From: Rhodoferax sp.
GTDB taxonomy: Bacteria > Pseudomonadota > Gammaproteobacteria > Burkholderiales > Burkholderiaceae_C
Assembly: GCA_019449595.1 (NCBI GenBank)
Contig: JAGRPL010000014.1
Coordinates: 62,001-126,000 of the forward strand
Length of the DNA stretch: 64,000 bases
Reading direction: 5' to 3'
The position numbers and the translations under genes are program-made. Of the stretch, positions 10,093 to 19,299 are shown in pieces. The notes under the pieces are model-generated. The model was not told where the DNA came from and did not search any database. It saw nothing but the letters and a program-made list of their open reading frames with translations. Position 1 is the stretch's first letter. Every line of letters starts with the position of its first letter.

Positions 10093-10422
10093 CTACATCA
10101 GGCGTTTGGGCGCATCATGGTGGTGGTTCTGCGTGCGGCTCTTGTGGCGCACCACCTGCCGGTCGAGCTTGTCCACCAGTTCATCCACCGCCGCGTAGAG
10201 ATCCTCGTGGGAACTCTCGGCGAACATGTCGTTGCCTTTGACGTGGATGTTGCATTCGGCGCGTTGCCGTCCTTCCTTTTCCTTCTGGTTCTCTACGGTG
10301 AGGAGCACTTTGACATCGACCACCTGGTCGAAATGTCGCATGATTCGATCGAGCTTGGTCGTCACATAACTACGCAAGGCGGGGGTAACTTCAAGATGGT
10401 GACCGCTGATCGTCAGGTTCAT
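10093..10422 (-). CDS. hpf: Ribosome hibernation promoting factor HPF
   Basis: Binds the small ribosomal subunit in stationary phase and promotes inactive ribosome dimers. The start is ATG 10422 ([20 protein letters not shown]), with GGAGG nine bases upstream, so the 42-residue in-frame extension is rejected. The product is 109 residues, the short HPF type without the long C-terminal dimerisation domain. It ends in a His-rich tail [11 protein letters not shown]. The conserved middle is [15 protein letters not shown] followed by [15 protein letters not shown]. It sits upstream of ptsN-hprK but is cut off from them by a terminator. Confidence 0.95.
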   Translation of the reverse strand: MNLTISGHHLEVTPALRSYVTTKLDRIMRHFDQVVDVKVLLTVENQKEKEGRQRAECNIHVKGNDMFAESSHEDLYAAVDELVDKLDRQVVRHKSRTQNHHHDAPKRLM

Positions 10423-10779
10423 AAATAGCCTCCAGTTGCTCTCGGGGTTGAAAAAGCCTTCCGCATGCCGCGGTCGGCAGACAAACCAAAATGCCATAAA
10501 ACGCTTTGCTGTCGAAATAACTATGCGCCCGAACCCCGGGAATTGCAACGCCTTTTTCTGGCGTGCAGCAATATCTTTTGACCCCCTTCAAGCGGCGCAC
10601 ACATTCCGCCCCGTTTTGCATCCGCAAGCCCCTGCGCAGTGCGATAATTTCGCTGGAACCACTTTTGGAGAACCCTCCTTGGAAACCTACCCCAGTCGGT
10701 AGCTTTCAACTCCCCTCACTGCATCGGGGTTGAAAGCAAGCCCCATCCCGTCGATGCAAACAACCCAAGGGAGTGAGCC
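10423..10779. other. Divergent intergenic region hpf / corA (357 bases)
   Basis: No gene with coding character is seen; the in-frame extensions on both strands are open only because of composition. It must hold the hpf and corA promoters. A GATAAT box at about 10641-10646 could be a -10 toward corA. The corA leader contains the hairpin at 10702-10737. rpoN, which often precedes hpf in relatives, is missing. Confidence 0.6.
10702..10737 (+). promoter_or_regulatory. Hairpin in the corA leader
   Basis: GCTTTCAAC (10702-10710) pairs with GTTGAAAGC (10729-10737). A bulged T and a CCC/GGG extension follow inside the stem. It lies about 42 bases before the corA ATG and has no T-run, so it is more likely a leader structure than a terminator. 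It resembles no riboswitch I know. Confidence 0.45.
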
Positions 10780-11769
10780 ATGCTCAACATCTTCACGCTC
10801 GCCAACGGACGGCTCTTCCAGGAAGAGATCGCGTCCTTGGAAGAGCTCTCGCAGTTCCAGCCCATCTGGGTCGACCTGGAGTCGCCCACCATCGAAGAAA
10901 AACGCTGGGTCAAGCAGTACTACGGCCTGTCCATCCCCGAAGACGCGATGGACGAGGACATTGAAGAGTCAGCGCGTTTTTACGCCGAGGACAATGGCGA
11001 AGTCCACATCCGCAGCGATTTTTTGATCGCCGACGATGACGAGCCGCGCACCGTACGCGTGGCCTTCATCTTGAATCAGGTCAACCACGACCTGAAGAGC
11101 AAGGGCGTGCTGTTTTCTATCCACGACGAGGACGTGCCGGTATTTCGCCTGCTGCGCATGCGCGCACGCCGCGCCCCGGGGCTGATCGAGGACGCCAAGG
11201 AGGTGCTGCTCAAGCTGTTCGACGCCGATGCCGAGTACTCCGCCGATACGCTCGAAGGCATTTACGATGCCCTGGAGAAAGTCAGCAAGAGCGTGCTCTC
11301 CGGCGACGTTACCGATGCCATCGCCGGGGAGGCACTGGGCGCCATCGCCCGCCACGAAGACATGAACGGCCGCATTCGCCGCAACGTGATGGACACGCGC
11401 CGTGCTGTGAGCTTCATGATGCGCAGCAAGATGCTCAATGGCGAGCAGTTCGAAGAGGCGCGGCAGATCCTGCGCGACATCGACTCGCTGGACTCCCACA
11501 CCGCGTTCCTGTTCGACAAGATCAACTTCCTGATGGATGCCACGGTTGGCTTCATCAACATCAGCCAGAACAAGGTCATCAAGATCTTTTCAGTGGCCAG
11601 CGTGGCTCTGCTGCCGCCGACGCTGGTGGCCAGCATCTACGGCATGAACCTGCAGTTCCCCGAGTTCGCCCTGCTCGGCGGCTATGCCTACCCCTACGTG
11701 GTGGGGGTCATGATCCTGAGCGCGGCCTTGCCGATCTGGTATTGCTACAAACGCGGCTGGCTGCGCTGA
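10780..11769 (+). CDS. corA: Magnesium/cobalt transporter CorA
   Basis: Homopentameric inner-membrane channel for Mg2+ (and Co2+, Ni2+). The product has 329 residues. It has an acidic cytoplasmic N-domain, a long stalk helix around residues 180-260, then two C-terminal membrane helices. The first ends in the signature YGMNLQFPEF (GMN near residue 290) and the second precedes the basic tail CYKRGWLR. The GGGAGTGAG sequence just before the ATG is a good ribosome site. Monocistronic: a hairpin follows the stop and the next gene is convergent. Confidence 0.96.
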   Translation: MLNIFTLANGRLFQEEIASLEELSQFQPIWVDLESPTIEEKRWVKQYYGLSIPEDAMDEDIEESARFYAEDNGEVHIRSDFLIADDDEPRTVRVAFILNQVNHDLKSKGVLFSIHDEDVPVFRLLRMRARRAPGLIEDAKEVLLKLFDADAEYSADTLEGIYDALEKVSKSVLSGDVTDAIAGEALGAIARHEDMNGRIRRNVMDTRRAVSFMMRSKMLNGEQFEEARQILRDIDSLDSHTAFLFDKINFLMDATVGFINISQNKVIKIFSVASVALLPPTLVASIYGMNLQFPEFALLGGYAYPYVVGVMILSAALPIWYCYKRGWLR

Positions 11770-11770
11770 T

Positions 11771-11832
11771 TGCAACGCATATTCCACTCAAACCCTTGTG
11801 GAATATGCGCACACAGCTATTTAATTCATAGC
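11771..11832. terminator. Bidirectional terminator-like hairpin within a dispersed-repeat copy
   Basis: CGCATATTCCAC (11776-11787) and GTGGAATATGCG (11798-11809) form a perfect 12-bp stem with a 10-base loop between convergent corA and mtn. Read on the minus strand, the block from 11832 begins GCTATGAATTAAATAGCTG, then TGCGCA and ACAAGGGTTTGA. These are the same ordered blocks as the repeat at 55557-55617. The mtn stop codon lies inside it. Confidence 0.6.
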
Positions 11833-12569
11833 AAAACCATCAACTCCGCGATGATCCTGCGGGCATAGACGCTGGCCACGTCCGCCACAAAGGCGGGAAA
11901 GTCCACGTGGGCCTGGTCATCGGCCCGGTCGGAAATGGTGCGCACGGCGGCAAAGGGCACCGCGTAGTCGGCGCATACCTGCGCCACGGCAGCGCCCTCC
12001 ATCTCCACCGCCAGTGGCAGGTGTCCGTCCGCCTGCAGGGCCTGCAGGATCGCCGCCGACTCCACCGCCTTGCTCACAAAGCGGTCACCACTGGCAATCA
12101 GCCCCTGGTGCAGGCGGGCGCCAGTCTGCTCGGGCAGCACGGCGACGCAAGCCTGCAGCAGCAGGTCCGTCAGGGCGGGATCCCCCGGAAACACGGACTG
12201 CCCATACAGGGGAATCTCATAACGGGGAAAAAGCGGCGAGGCATCCATGTCATGCTGCACAAAAGCGCGGCCCACCACAATGTCTCCCACCCGCACGCCA
12301 GGCCCGACGCCACCGGCCACACCGGTGAAGACCACGCGCCCCGCGCCAAACGCCTCGATCAGGGCGGCCGTGGTGGTCGCCGCGGCCACCTTGCCAATGC
12401 GCGAAAGCCCCAGCACCACCGGCTTGCCCGCCAGCTGTCCGGTCCAGAATTCCCGGCCCGCTCGCCGGACCTGCACGGGGTTGTGCAGCTGGGCAACCAG
12501 TCCCTGCTGTTCTTCTGCCAGCGCACTCAGGATGGCCGTCGGGGTTATGTGGCTCACAGGCGTTCTCAC
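11826..12569 (-). CDS. mtnN: 5'-methylthioadenosine/S-adenosylhomocysteine nucleosidase
   Basis: Cleaves the glycosidic bond of MTA and SAH, recycling products of polyamine synthesis and methylation. The 247 residues show the nucleoside phosphorylase fold: VVFTGVAGGVGPGVRVGDIVVG near residues 80-100, the substrate motif AVEMEGAA (about 188-195), and the catalytic Asp in RTISDRADD. The start is GTG; another GTG four codons on (12557) has a better-placed GGTGAG and could be the true start. The stop codon TGA falls in a copy of the dispersed repeat. A terminator separates it from fadD upstream. Confidence 0.92.
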   Translation of the reverse strand: MRTPVSHITPTAILSALAEEQQGLVAQLHNPVQVRRAGREFWTGQLAGKPVVLGLSRIGKVAAATTTAALIEAFGAGRVVFTGVAGGVGPGVRVGDIVVGRAFVQHDMDASPLFPRYEIPLYGQSVFPGDPALTDLLLQACVAVLPEQTGARLHQGLIASGDRFVSKAVESAAILQALQADGHLPLAVEMEGAAVAQVCADYAVPFAAVRTISDRADDQAHVDFPAFVADVASVYARRIIAELMVLL

Positions 12570-12582
12570 CCAAAAAAGTAAT

Positions 12583-12612
12583 CAATAAAAAAAGCGGCCC
12601 GCAGGCCGCTTT
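12583..12612 (-). terminator. Intrinsic terminator after fadD
   Basis: AAAGCGGCC (12591-12599) and GGCCGCTTT (12604-12612) form a 9-bp stem with a four-base loop. On the minus strand it ends in a run of seven T. It sits just past the fadD stop and upstream of mtn. Confidence 0.88.
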
Positions 12613-12634
12613 CCGTACCACGGGGTGGCAAATT

Positions 12635-14308
12635 TTACTTGTCGCGCAGCTCGCGGCGCAGGATCTTGCCCACCGGTGTCTTGGGCAGGTCGTCACGGAA
12701 TTCCACCACCTTGGGCTGCTTGTAGCCCGTGAGGTTTTCCCGGCAGTAGGCGCGCACGTCGGCCTCGGTCAGGGCGGGGTCCTTGCGGACGATCACCAGC
12801 TTCACCGCCTCGCCGGACTTGGCGTCGGCCACGCCGACGCAGGCGCATTCCATGACGCCGGGCATTTGCGCCACAAGGTCTTCCAGCTCGGTGGGGAACA
12901 CGTTGAAACCGCTCACGATGATCATGTCCTTCTTGCGGTCTACGATGCGGAAGAAGCCTTTCTCGTCCACCATGCCAACGTCGCCGGTCTTGAAGAAGCC
13001 GTCCGCCGTCATGACCTTGGCCGTCTCGTCGGGACGCTGCCAGTAACCCGCCATCACCTGCGGGCCCTTGATGGCGATCTCGCCTGCCTGGCCGGCCGGC
13101 GCTTCATTGCCGCCATCGTCCAGCAGCTTCATGTAGGTGCTGGGCAAGGGAACGCCAATGGTGCCGGTGTACTCGGTTGCCGTCACCACGTTGCAGCTTG
13201 CCGAGGGCGAGGTCTCGCTCAGGCCATAGCCTTCGCAGATGGGGCAGCCGGTCTTTTCAAACCACAGCTTGGCCACAGCACTTTGCACAGCCGTACCGCC
13301 GCCCACCGAGACCTTGAGGTGGCTCCAGTCCACCGTGTTGAAGTCCGGGTGGTTGGCCCAGCCGTTGAACAGGGTGTTGACTGCCGGCAGGCTGTGGATG
13401 GTGTGCTTGCTCAGCTCCTTGAGCACCGCCGGGATGTCGCGCGGGTTGGGGATCAGGATCAGCTTGCCGCCGGTGCGCATGGACAGCATCATGCCCACGG
13501 TGAACGCAAAGATGTGGTACAGCGGCAAGGCGCATACCGCGGTGGGCTGTTCGTTGGCCGGAACCTTGGCCATGACCGGCTGGTTCCAGACCTCGGACTG
13601 CAGTACGTTGGCAATCACATTGCGGTGCAGCAGCACAGCGCCCTTGGACACCCCGGTGGTGCCACCGGTGTACTGCAACACGGCCACATCGTCGGCCTTG
13701 ATATCGGGTTTCTTGAACGGAGCCTTGGTGCCCATGGCAACGGCCGCGTTGAAGCGCACAGCATTGGGCAGCGTGTAGGCCGGCACCATTTTCTTGACGT
13801 TGCGCACCACGTAGTTGACGAGCGCGCCCTTGAGCAGACCCAGCTGGTCGCCCATGGAGCACAGCACCACGTGCTTGATGGGCGTGGAGGCAATGCACTT
13901 CTCCAGCGTGGAGGCGAAGTTCTCGATGATGACAATGGCCTTGGCGCCGGAGTCCTTGAGCTGGTGCTGCAGTTCCCGCGGGGTGTACAGGGGGTTGACG
14001 TTCACCACCACATAGCCGGCGCGCAGGATGGCCGCCACGGCCACCGGGTACTGCGGCACATTGGGCATCATGATCGCGACACGGTCACCCTTGGCCAGCC
14101 CCAGGCTCTGCAGGTACCCGGCAAATGCCTGGCTCACGCTGTCGGTCTGGGCGTAGGTGATGTCCTTGCCCATGAAGCTGTAAGCCACCTTGCCGGCGTA
14201 CTTCCGGAAGCTCTCTTCCATCAGGGCCACCAGCGAGGTGTAGGCCGAAGTATCGATATCGGCCGGCACCCCTTGCGGGTAACTCTTGAGCCAAATGCGG
14301 TCAGTCAT
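12635..14308 (-). CDS. fadD: Long-chain fatty acid CoA ligase
   Basis: Activates fatty acids to acyl-CoA through an acyl-adenylate, feeding beta-oxidation or phospholipid synthesis at the inner membrane. The start is ATG 14308 (MTDRIWLKSYPQG), with GGAG nine bases upstream; the ATG 12 codons earlier lacks one. Length 557, close to E. coli FadD (561). AMP-binding motif YTGGTTGVSKGAVLLHRN lies near residue 210. The FACS signature region is DGFFKTGDVGMVDEKGF...DRKKDMIIVSGFNVFP, and the catalytic Lys lies in the C-terminal KTPVGKILRREL. Flanked by a terminator downstream. Confidence 0.93.
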   Translation of the reverse strand: MTDRIWLKSYPQGVPADIDTSAYTSLVALMEESFRKYAGKVAYSFMGKDITYAQTDSVSQAFAGYLQSLGLAKGDRVAIMMPNVPQYPVAVAAILRAGYVVVNVNPLYTPRELQHQLKDSGAKAIVIIENFASTLEKCIASTPIKHVVLCSMGDQLGLLKGALVNYVVRNVKKMVPAYTLPNAVRFNAAVAMGTKAPFKKPDIKADDVAVLQYTGGTTGVSKGAVLLHRNVIANVLQSEVWNQPVMAKVPANEQPTAVCALPLYHIFAFTVGMMLSMRTGGKLILIPNPRDIPAVLKELSKHTIHSLPAVNTLFNGWANHPDFNTVDWSHLKVSVGGGTAVQSAVAKLWFEKTGCPICEGYGLSETSPSASCNVVTATEYTGTIGVPLPSTYMKLLDDGGNEAPAGQAGEIAIKGPQVMAGYWQRPDETAKVMTADGFFKTGDVGMVDEKGFFRIVDRKKDMIIVSGFNVFPTELEDLVAQMPGVMECACVGVADAKSGEAVKLVIVRKDPALTEADVRAYCRENLTGYKQPKVVEFRDDLPKTPVGKILRRELRDK

Positions 14309-14358
14309 GTCGTCGTCTCCGTTTTTTCCAAATACAGGTTTCAATATTGTCGGGCCCC

Positions 14359-14382
14359 ACAGCCCGCTGCGGGGCTGTGTTT
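14359..14382. terminator. Possible hairpin terminator between pntB and fadD
   Basis: ACAGCCC (14359-14365) pairs with GGGCTGT (14372-14378). The short T-run (GTTTT) follows only on the plus strand, so its use for the minus-strand pntB transcript is uncertain. Confidence 0.35.
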
Positions 14383-14403
14383 TCCCTAGCTTTGTCCAGC
14401 GAA

Positions 14404-15822
14404 TCAGGTCTTGAGGGCTACCAGCACCTCATCGAGCATCTTCTTGGCGTCGCCAAACAGCATGCGGTTGTTGTCCTTGTAGAACAGCGGATTGTCCACC
14501 CCGGCATAGCCCGAGGCCATGCTGCGCTTCATCACGATGGAGGTCTTGGCCTTCCAGACTTCCAGCACCGGCATACCGGCAATGGGGCTGCCCGGATCGT
14601 CCTGCGCCGAGGGGTTGACGATGTCGTTGGCACCGATGACCATGGCCACGTCGGTGTCCGGGAAGTCGTCGTTCAACTCCTCCATCTCGAACACGATGTC
14701 ATACGGCACCTTGGCCTCCGCCAGCAGCACGTTCATGTGCCCCGGCATGCGCCCGGCCACCGGGTGGATGCCAAAGCGCACGTTGACGCCCTTCTCGCGC
14801 AGCAGCCGGGTGATTTCGAACACCGTGTGCTGGGCCTGCGCCACCGCCATGCCGTAGCCCGGAACAATGATCACGTTCTTGGCGTCGCGCAGCAGCTCGG
14901 CCGTCTCGGATGCCGTGACGGCGACCACTTCGCCCGCCGGCTGCACCGCCCCCGCCGCCGGCTTGGCGGCGGCGTTCACCGTGCCAAAGCCCCCGGCGAT
15001 CACGCTGATGAAGCTGCGGTTCATGGCGTTGCACATGATGTAGGACAGGATGGCACCGCTGGAGCCCACCAGCGCACCGGTCACGATGAGCAGGTCGTTG
15101 GACAGCATGAAGCCGGTCGCCGCCGCCGCCCAACCCGAGTAGCTGTTGAGCATGGACACCACCACCGGCATGTCGGCGCCGCCAATGGCCATGACCATGT
15201 GCACGCCAAACAGCAGCGCCACCACCGTCATGACGATCAGCGGTGTCATGCCGGCGGCCAGGGTCTCGGCGTGCAGGAACTCGCGGCCGAAGTACACCAC
15301 CACCAGTAGGCCGGCCAGATTCAGGAAGTGCCGGCCGGGCAACAGTACCGGATTGCCGCCGATGCGGCCCGACAGCTTGCCAAAGGCGACGATGGAGCCG
15401 GCAAACGTGACGGCGCCGATGAAGATGCCGATGTAGATCTCGAGCTCATGGATGGTCTTGGCCGCCCCCACAAAGCCGGCCGCCGCATTGGGGTCGACAT
15501 AGGTGGCAAAACCCACCAACATGGCCGCCAGCCCCACCATGCTGTGCATCAGGGCCACGAGCTCGGGCATCTGGGTCATCTGCACGGTGCGCGCCGCGTA
15601 CAGGCCAATGCCGCCGCCCACCAGCATGGCGCCCACGATCCAGGGAATGCCCGCGGCGGTGACGCTGGGGCCGAACACGGTGGCCAGCACGGCCAGCGTC
15701 ATGCCGACCATGCCGTACAGATTGCCACGCAGCGAGGTTTCCTGGTTGGACAGACCGCCCAGACTCAGGATGAAGAGAATGGTCGCGCCAATATAGGAGA
15801 CCGTTGCCAAACTTGCAGACAT
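14404..15822 (-). CDS. pntB: NAD(P) transhydrogenase subunit beta
   Basis: Membrane subunit of the proton-translocating transhydrogenase, which makes NADPH from NADH using proton motive force. The start is ATG 15822 ([16 protein letters not shown]), with GGGAG upstream; the preceding TTG is not needed. Length 472. About nine membrane helices fill the first 270 residues. The soluble NADP-binding domain III follows, with [37 protein letters not shown] and [10 protein letters not shown] near residues 310-430. It lies 12 bases downstream of pntA. Confidence 0.96.
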   Translation of the reverse strand: MSASLATVSYIGATILFILSLGGLSNQETSLRGNLYGMVGMTLAVLATVFGPSVTAAGIPWIVGAMLVGGGIGLYAARTVQMTQMPELVALMHSMVGLAAMLVGFATYVDPNAAAGFVGAAKTIHELEIYIGIFIGAVTFAGSIVAFGKLSGRIGGNPVLLPGRHFLNLAGLLVVVYFGREFLHAETLAAGMTPLIVMTVVALLFGVHMVMAIGGADMPVVVSMLNSYSGWAAAATGFMLSNDLLIVTGALVGSSGAILSYIMCNAMNRSFISVIAGGFGTVNAAAKPAAGAVQPAGEVVAVTASETAELLRDAKNVIIVPGYGMAVAQAQHTVFEITRLLREKGVNVRFGIHPVAGRMPGHMNVLLAEAKVPYDIVFEMEELNDDFPDTDVAMVIGANDIVNPSAQDDPGSPIAGMPVLEVWKAKTSIVMKRSMASGYAGVDNPLFYKDNNRMLFGDAKKMLDEVLVALKT

Positions 15823-15834
15823 CAATGGTCTCCC

Positions 15835-17439
15835 TTATTTACGGAACATGGCCAGCATGCGCTGGGTCACGGCAAAGCCGCCGAACATGTTGATGGCCGT
15901 GAGCACGATGCCTGCTGCCGCCAGCCAGGTGATCAGGCTGTCGGGCCGGTTCATGGCGCCGGCAACGGGCGAGATCTGCACCAGCGCGCCGATGGCAATG
16001 ATGCTGCTGATGGCGTTGGTCACGCTCATGAGCGGCGTGTGCAGGGCCGGCTTCACGTTCCACACCACCATGTAGCCCACAAAGCACGCCAGCACGAACA
16101 CCGTGAAATGCGCTAGGAACTCCTTGGGCGCCGCCGTGCCGATGAGCCAGAACAGCAGGGCGCCAAAGGCAAAGATGATGGCCGTGCTTCGGGCCGATGC
16201 CGGGGCGCTGCTCTGCCCATGGCCACCCTTGGGCTTGGCCGCCGCCACCGGCTTGGCCACGACTGCGGGTGCCGCTGCCGGCTTCAAGGCCGGCGCCGGC
16301 CAGGTGATGCTGCCGTCCTTGACGATGGTCAGCCCCCGGATGGCATCGTCTTCCATGTTGACGTTGATGACGCCGTCCTTGGTCTTGCACAACTCCTCGG
16401 TCAGGCGAAACAGGTTGTTGGCGTACAGCGTCGACGACTGCTTGGCCAGGCGCGAGGCCAGGTCCGTGTAGCCGACGATGGTGACCCCGTGCTTCACCAC
16501 CGCCTGGCCCGGCTCGGTCAGCTCGCAGTTGCCGCCCTGCTCGGCGGCCATGTCGACGATCACGCTGCCGGGCTTCATGGAGCGCACCATCTCGGCAGTG
16601 ATGAGCTTGGGAGCCGGCTTGCCCGGAATCAGCGCGGTGGTGATGATGATGTCCACCTCCCGGGCCTGCTGGGCGTACATGGCGCGCTGCGCCTGCTGGA
16701 AGCCCTCAGACATGACCTTGGCGTAGCCGCCGCCGCCGGAGCCCTCTTCCTCGTAGTCGACCTTGACGAACTCGCCGCCCAGAGAGACCACCTGGTCGGC
16801 CACCTCAGCCCGGGTGTCGTTGGCGCGCACGATGGCGCCCAGGCTGGCGGCGGTGCCGATCGCTGCCAAACCGGCCACGCCAGCACCGGCGATGAAGACC
16901 TTGGCCGGCGGCACCTTGCCTGCGGCCGTGATCTGGCCGTTGAAGAAGCGGCCGAAGGCGTTGGCCGCCTCGACGACGGCGCGGTAGCCGCTGACACCGG
17001 CCATGGAGGTCAATGCGTCCATCTTCTGGGCGCGGCTGAGTGTGCGCGGCAGCGCATCGATGGCCAGCACGGTCACCTTCCTGTCCGCCAGCTGCTGCAT
17101 CAGATCCGGGTTCTGGGCCGGCCAGATGAAGCCGACCAGCGTGGTGCCTTCGCGCAGCATGGCCACTTCCTGCGGCGTGGGGCCACGCACCTTGAAGACG
17201 ATATCGGCTTGTGCCCACAGCGCGGCGGCAGTGTCCACCACTGTGGCACCCGCGGCGCGGTAGGTCTCGTCACTGCAGTTGGCGGCGTCGCCGGCACCGG
17301 ACTCCACAACCACCGAAAAACCCAGCTTGATGAGTTTCTCAACCACTTCGGGCACGGTGGCCACGCGTTTTTCACCCGGAAAAACCTCGCGCGGCACGCC
17401 GATGCACTGCGCCAGTCCAGTAGGGGTACCCGTCTGCAT
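15835..17439 (-). CDS. pntA: NAD(P) transhydrogenase subunit alpha (fused form)
   Basis: NAD(H)-binding domain I plus membrane part of the transhydrogenase. The 534 residues hold the alanine dehydrogenase-like soluble region: [20 protein letters not shown] at the start, the Rossmann loop [19 protein letters not shown] near residue 190, and [18 protein letters not shown] near 290. An Ala/Pro/Lys linker and four C-terminal membrane helices (about 415-530) follow. This is the single-chain PntA of E. coli, not the split PntAA/PntAB found in many relatives. GAGGAG lies seven bases before the ATG. The divergent gap to nudJ (164 bases) carries the promoter. Confidence 0.95.
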   Translation of the reverse strand: MQTGTPTGLAQCIGVPREVFPGEKRVATVPEVVEKLIKLGFSVVVESGAGDAANCSDETYRAAGATVVDTAAALWAQADIVFKVRGPTPQEVAMLREGTTLVGFIWPAQNPDLMQQLADRKVTVLAIDALPRTLSRAQKMDALTSMAGVSGYRAVVEAANAFGRFFNGQITAAGKVPPAKVFIAGAGVAGLAAIGTAASLGAIVRANDTRAEVADQVVSLGGEFVKVDYEEEGSGGGGYAKVMSEGFQQAQRAMYAQQAREVDIIITTALIPGKPAPKLITAEMVRSMKPGSVIVDMAAEQGGNCELTEPGQAVVKHGVTIVGYTDLASRLAKQSSTLYANNLFRLTEELCKTKDGVINVNMEDDAIRGLTIVKDGSITWPAPALKPAAAPAVVAKPVAAAKPKGGHGQSSAPASARSTAIIFAFGALLFWLIGTAAPKEFLAHFTVFVLACFVGYMVVWNVKPALHTPLMSVTNAISSIIAIGALVQISPVAGAMNRPDSLITWLAAAGIVLTAINMFGGFAVTQRMLAMFRK

Positions 17440-17603
17440 GAAGCGACTCCTCGTTATTAATTCTGTAACTGATCGTTCACGATTCCTCCAACGGTAAGCT
17501 CCGCGAAAGGTATTGCGGCCGCAACTTTAACTGAATTTCCCTCCAAAACACCCCACCCCGCCCCGAGGCGCCTCCCAATAGAGGCCGTATTCCATAATTG
17601 CGC

Positions 17604-18089
17604 ATGGATACACGCTGGAAACCCCATGTCACGGTGGCGACGGTCATTGAACGCGAAGGCCGCTTTTTGCTGGTGGAAGAGCACACGCCCGATGGGCTGC
17701 GGCTGAACAACCCGGCCGGGCACCTCGACCCCGGAGAGTCCCCGTCCGAGGGCTGCGCACGGGAAACCCTGGAGGAAACCGCCTGGCAGTTCACCCCCAC
17801 GGCGCTGGTAGGCATCTACCTGTCCCGCACCCGGCGGGCCGACCAGGACATCACCTACCTGCGCTTCACCTTCTGCGGCGAACTGGGCGCGTTTGACGCC
17901 GCCCGCAGCCTGGACACCGGCATCGTGCGCACGCTGTGGCTGACGCCCGACGAAATCCGCCAGAGCACGGCACGCCACCGCAACCCGATGGTGCTCCAGT
18001 GCATGGAGGACTACCTGCAAGGCCGGCGCTATCCCATGGCGCTGATCCACACCGACGCCAGCGTGCACGGCCAGCCGCTTGCGCTATAA
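17604..18089 (+). CDS. nudJ: Nudix hydrolase NudJ-like phosphatase
   Basis: Nudix pyrophosphohydrolase of the NudJ type, a group that acts on nucleoside tri/diphosphates and on HMP-PP (thiamine precursor). The start is ATG 17604 (MDTRWKPHVTVATVIEREG), preferred to a TTG two codons earlier. The Nudix box runs GHLDPGESPSEGCARETLEET (about residues 45-65), with Ala in place of the usual Gly after the EE pair. It sits directly upstream of mnmA, the same pairing as in E. coli. Its last two codons and the stop (GCG CTA TAA) overlap the dispersed repeat. Confidence 0.88.
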   Translation: MDTRWKPHVTVATVIEREGRFLLVEEHTPDGLRLNNPAGHLDPGESPSEGCARETLEETAWQFTPTALVGIYLSRTRRADQDITYLRFTFCGELGAFDAARSLDTGIVRTLWLTPDEIRQSTARHRNPMVLQCMEDYLQGRRYPMALIHTDASVHGQPLAL

Positions 18090-18143
18090 AAACCATAGCT
18101 GCCTGCGCAATACCTGCGGGCGTCACAGGTCAATTTGGCACAG
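18083..18143 (+). repeat. Dispersed short repeat, copy between nudJ and mnmA
   Basis: Starts GCTATAAAAACCATAGCTG and contains CCATAGCTGCCTGCGCA (18093-18109). That 17-mer is identical to the minus-strand sequence at 60385-60401 inside tsaC. It supplies the stop codon of nudJ and fills most of the leader of mnmA. Confidence 0.7.
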
Positions 18144-18180
18144 AAAAAGGGTGACCAGACAGAATGCCTAAAATCGGGCC

Positions 18181-19299
18181 ATGAGCAAGCAACGCATCGT
18201 GGTGGGCCTGAGTGGCGGCGTGGATTCGGCGGTCACCGCCTACCTGCTGAAACAGCAAGGCCATGAGGTCATCGGCATCTTCATGAAGAACTGGGAGGAT
18301 GACGACGACAGCGAATACTGCTCCTCCAACATCGACTTCGTGGACGCCGCCGCCGTGGCCGACGTCATCGGCATCGAAATCGAGCACGTCAATTTCGCCG
18401 CCGAATACCGGGACCGCGTCTTTGCCGAGTTCCTGCGCGAGTACCAGGCCGGGCGCACACCCAACCCCGACATCCTGTGCAACGCCGAGATCAAGTTCAA
18501 GGCATTTCTGGACCACGCCATGCGCCTGGGCGCCGAAAAAATCGCCACCGGGCATTACGCACGCGTGCGGCAGAACCCGCACACCGGGTTGCACGAGCTG
18601 CTCAAGGGCCTGGACCCCGGCAAGGACCAAAGCTACTTCCTGCACCGCCTGAACCAGGCCCAGCTGTCCAAGACGCTGTTTCCGGTGGGTGAACTGCACA
18701 AGACCGAGGTGCGCCGCATTGCCCAGGAGATGCACCTGCCCAACGCCAAGAAGAAAGACTCCACCGGCATCTGCTTCATCGGCGAGCGCCCCTTCCGGGA
18801 GTTCCTCAACCGCTACATTGCCAAGGAGCCAGGCCCCATCAAGGACCCGCGCGGGCGCACCATCGGGCAGCATGTGGGCTTGTCGTTCTATACCCTGGGC
18901 CAACGCCAGGGCCTGGGCATTGGCGGCATCAAGGCCAAGGGCGCACAAAAGGGCGGGGGCGACCACGCGCCCTGGTTCGTGGCGCGCAAGGACATGGCCA
19001 GCAACACCCTGTGGGTGGTGCAGGGGCACGACCATCCGTGGCTGCAGTCCCTGTCGCTGCAGGCGCAGGACGCCAGCTGGATTGCCGGCATGCCCCCCGC
19101 AGCCACCGCGCTGGCGGCCAAGACGCGCTACCGGCAGAGCGACGCCCCCTGCACGCTGCACAACGCCAGCCCGCAGGGGTTCAGTCTGGCATTCGAGCAG
19201 GCGCAGTGGGCCGTCACCCCGGGGCAGTCCGCCGTGCTGTACGACGGCGACGTGTGCCTGGGCGGCGGCGTGATTACCTCAGCCCATACGGGCGAGTAG
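18181..19299 (+). CDS. mnmA: tRNA-specific 2-thiouridylase MnmA
   Basis: Makes 2-thiouridine at the wobble position (U34) of tRNA Lys, Glu and Gln, taking sulfur from the Tus relay. The 372 residues have the PP-loop [15 protein letters not shown] near residue 10. The first catalytic Cys is in [15 protein letters not shown] (about 100) and the second in [12 protein letters not shown] (about 200). The start ATG has no strong ribosome site; the repeat lies just upstream. The last 21 bases overlap the 3' end of the convergent CsoR-family gene. Confidence 0.97.
   Translation: MSKQRIVVGLSGGVDSAVTAYLLKQQGHEVIGIFMKNWEDDDDSEYCSSNIDFVDAAAVADVIGIEIEHVNFAAEYRDRVFAEFLREYQAGRTPNPDILCNAEIKFKAFLDHAMRLGAEKIATGHYARVRQNPHTGLHELLKGLDPGKDQSYFLHRLNQAQLSKTLFPVGELHKTEVRRIAQEMHLPNAKKKDSTGICFIGERPFREFLNRYIAKEPGPIKDPRGRTIGQHVGLSFYTLGQRQGLGIGGIKAKGAQKGGGDHAPWFVARKDMASNTLWVVQGHDHPWLQSLSLQAQDASWIAGMPPAATALAAKTRYRQSDAPCTLHNASPQGFSLAFEQAQWAVTPGQSAVLYDGDVCLGGGVITSAHTGE

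Noticed and set aside
12866-14389. A 507-codon plus-strand frame
   Set aside because: Antisense shadow of fadD.
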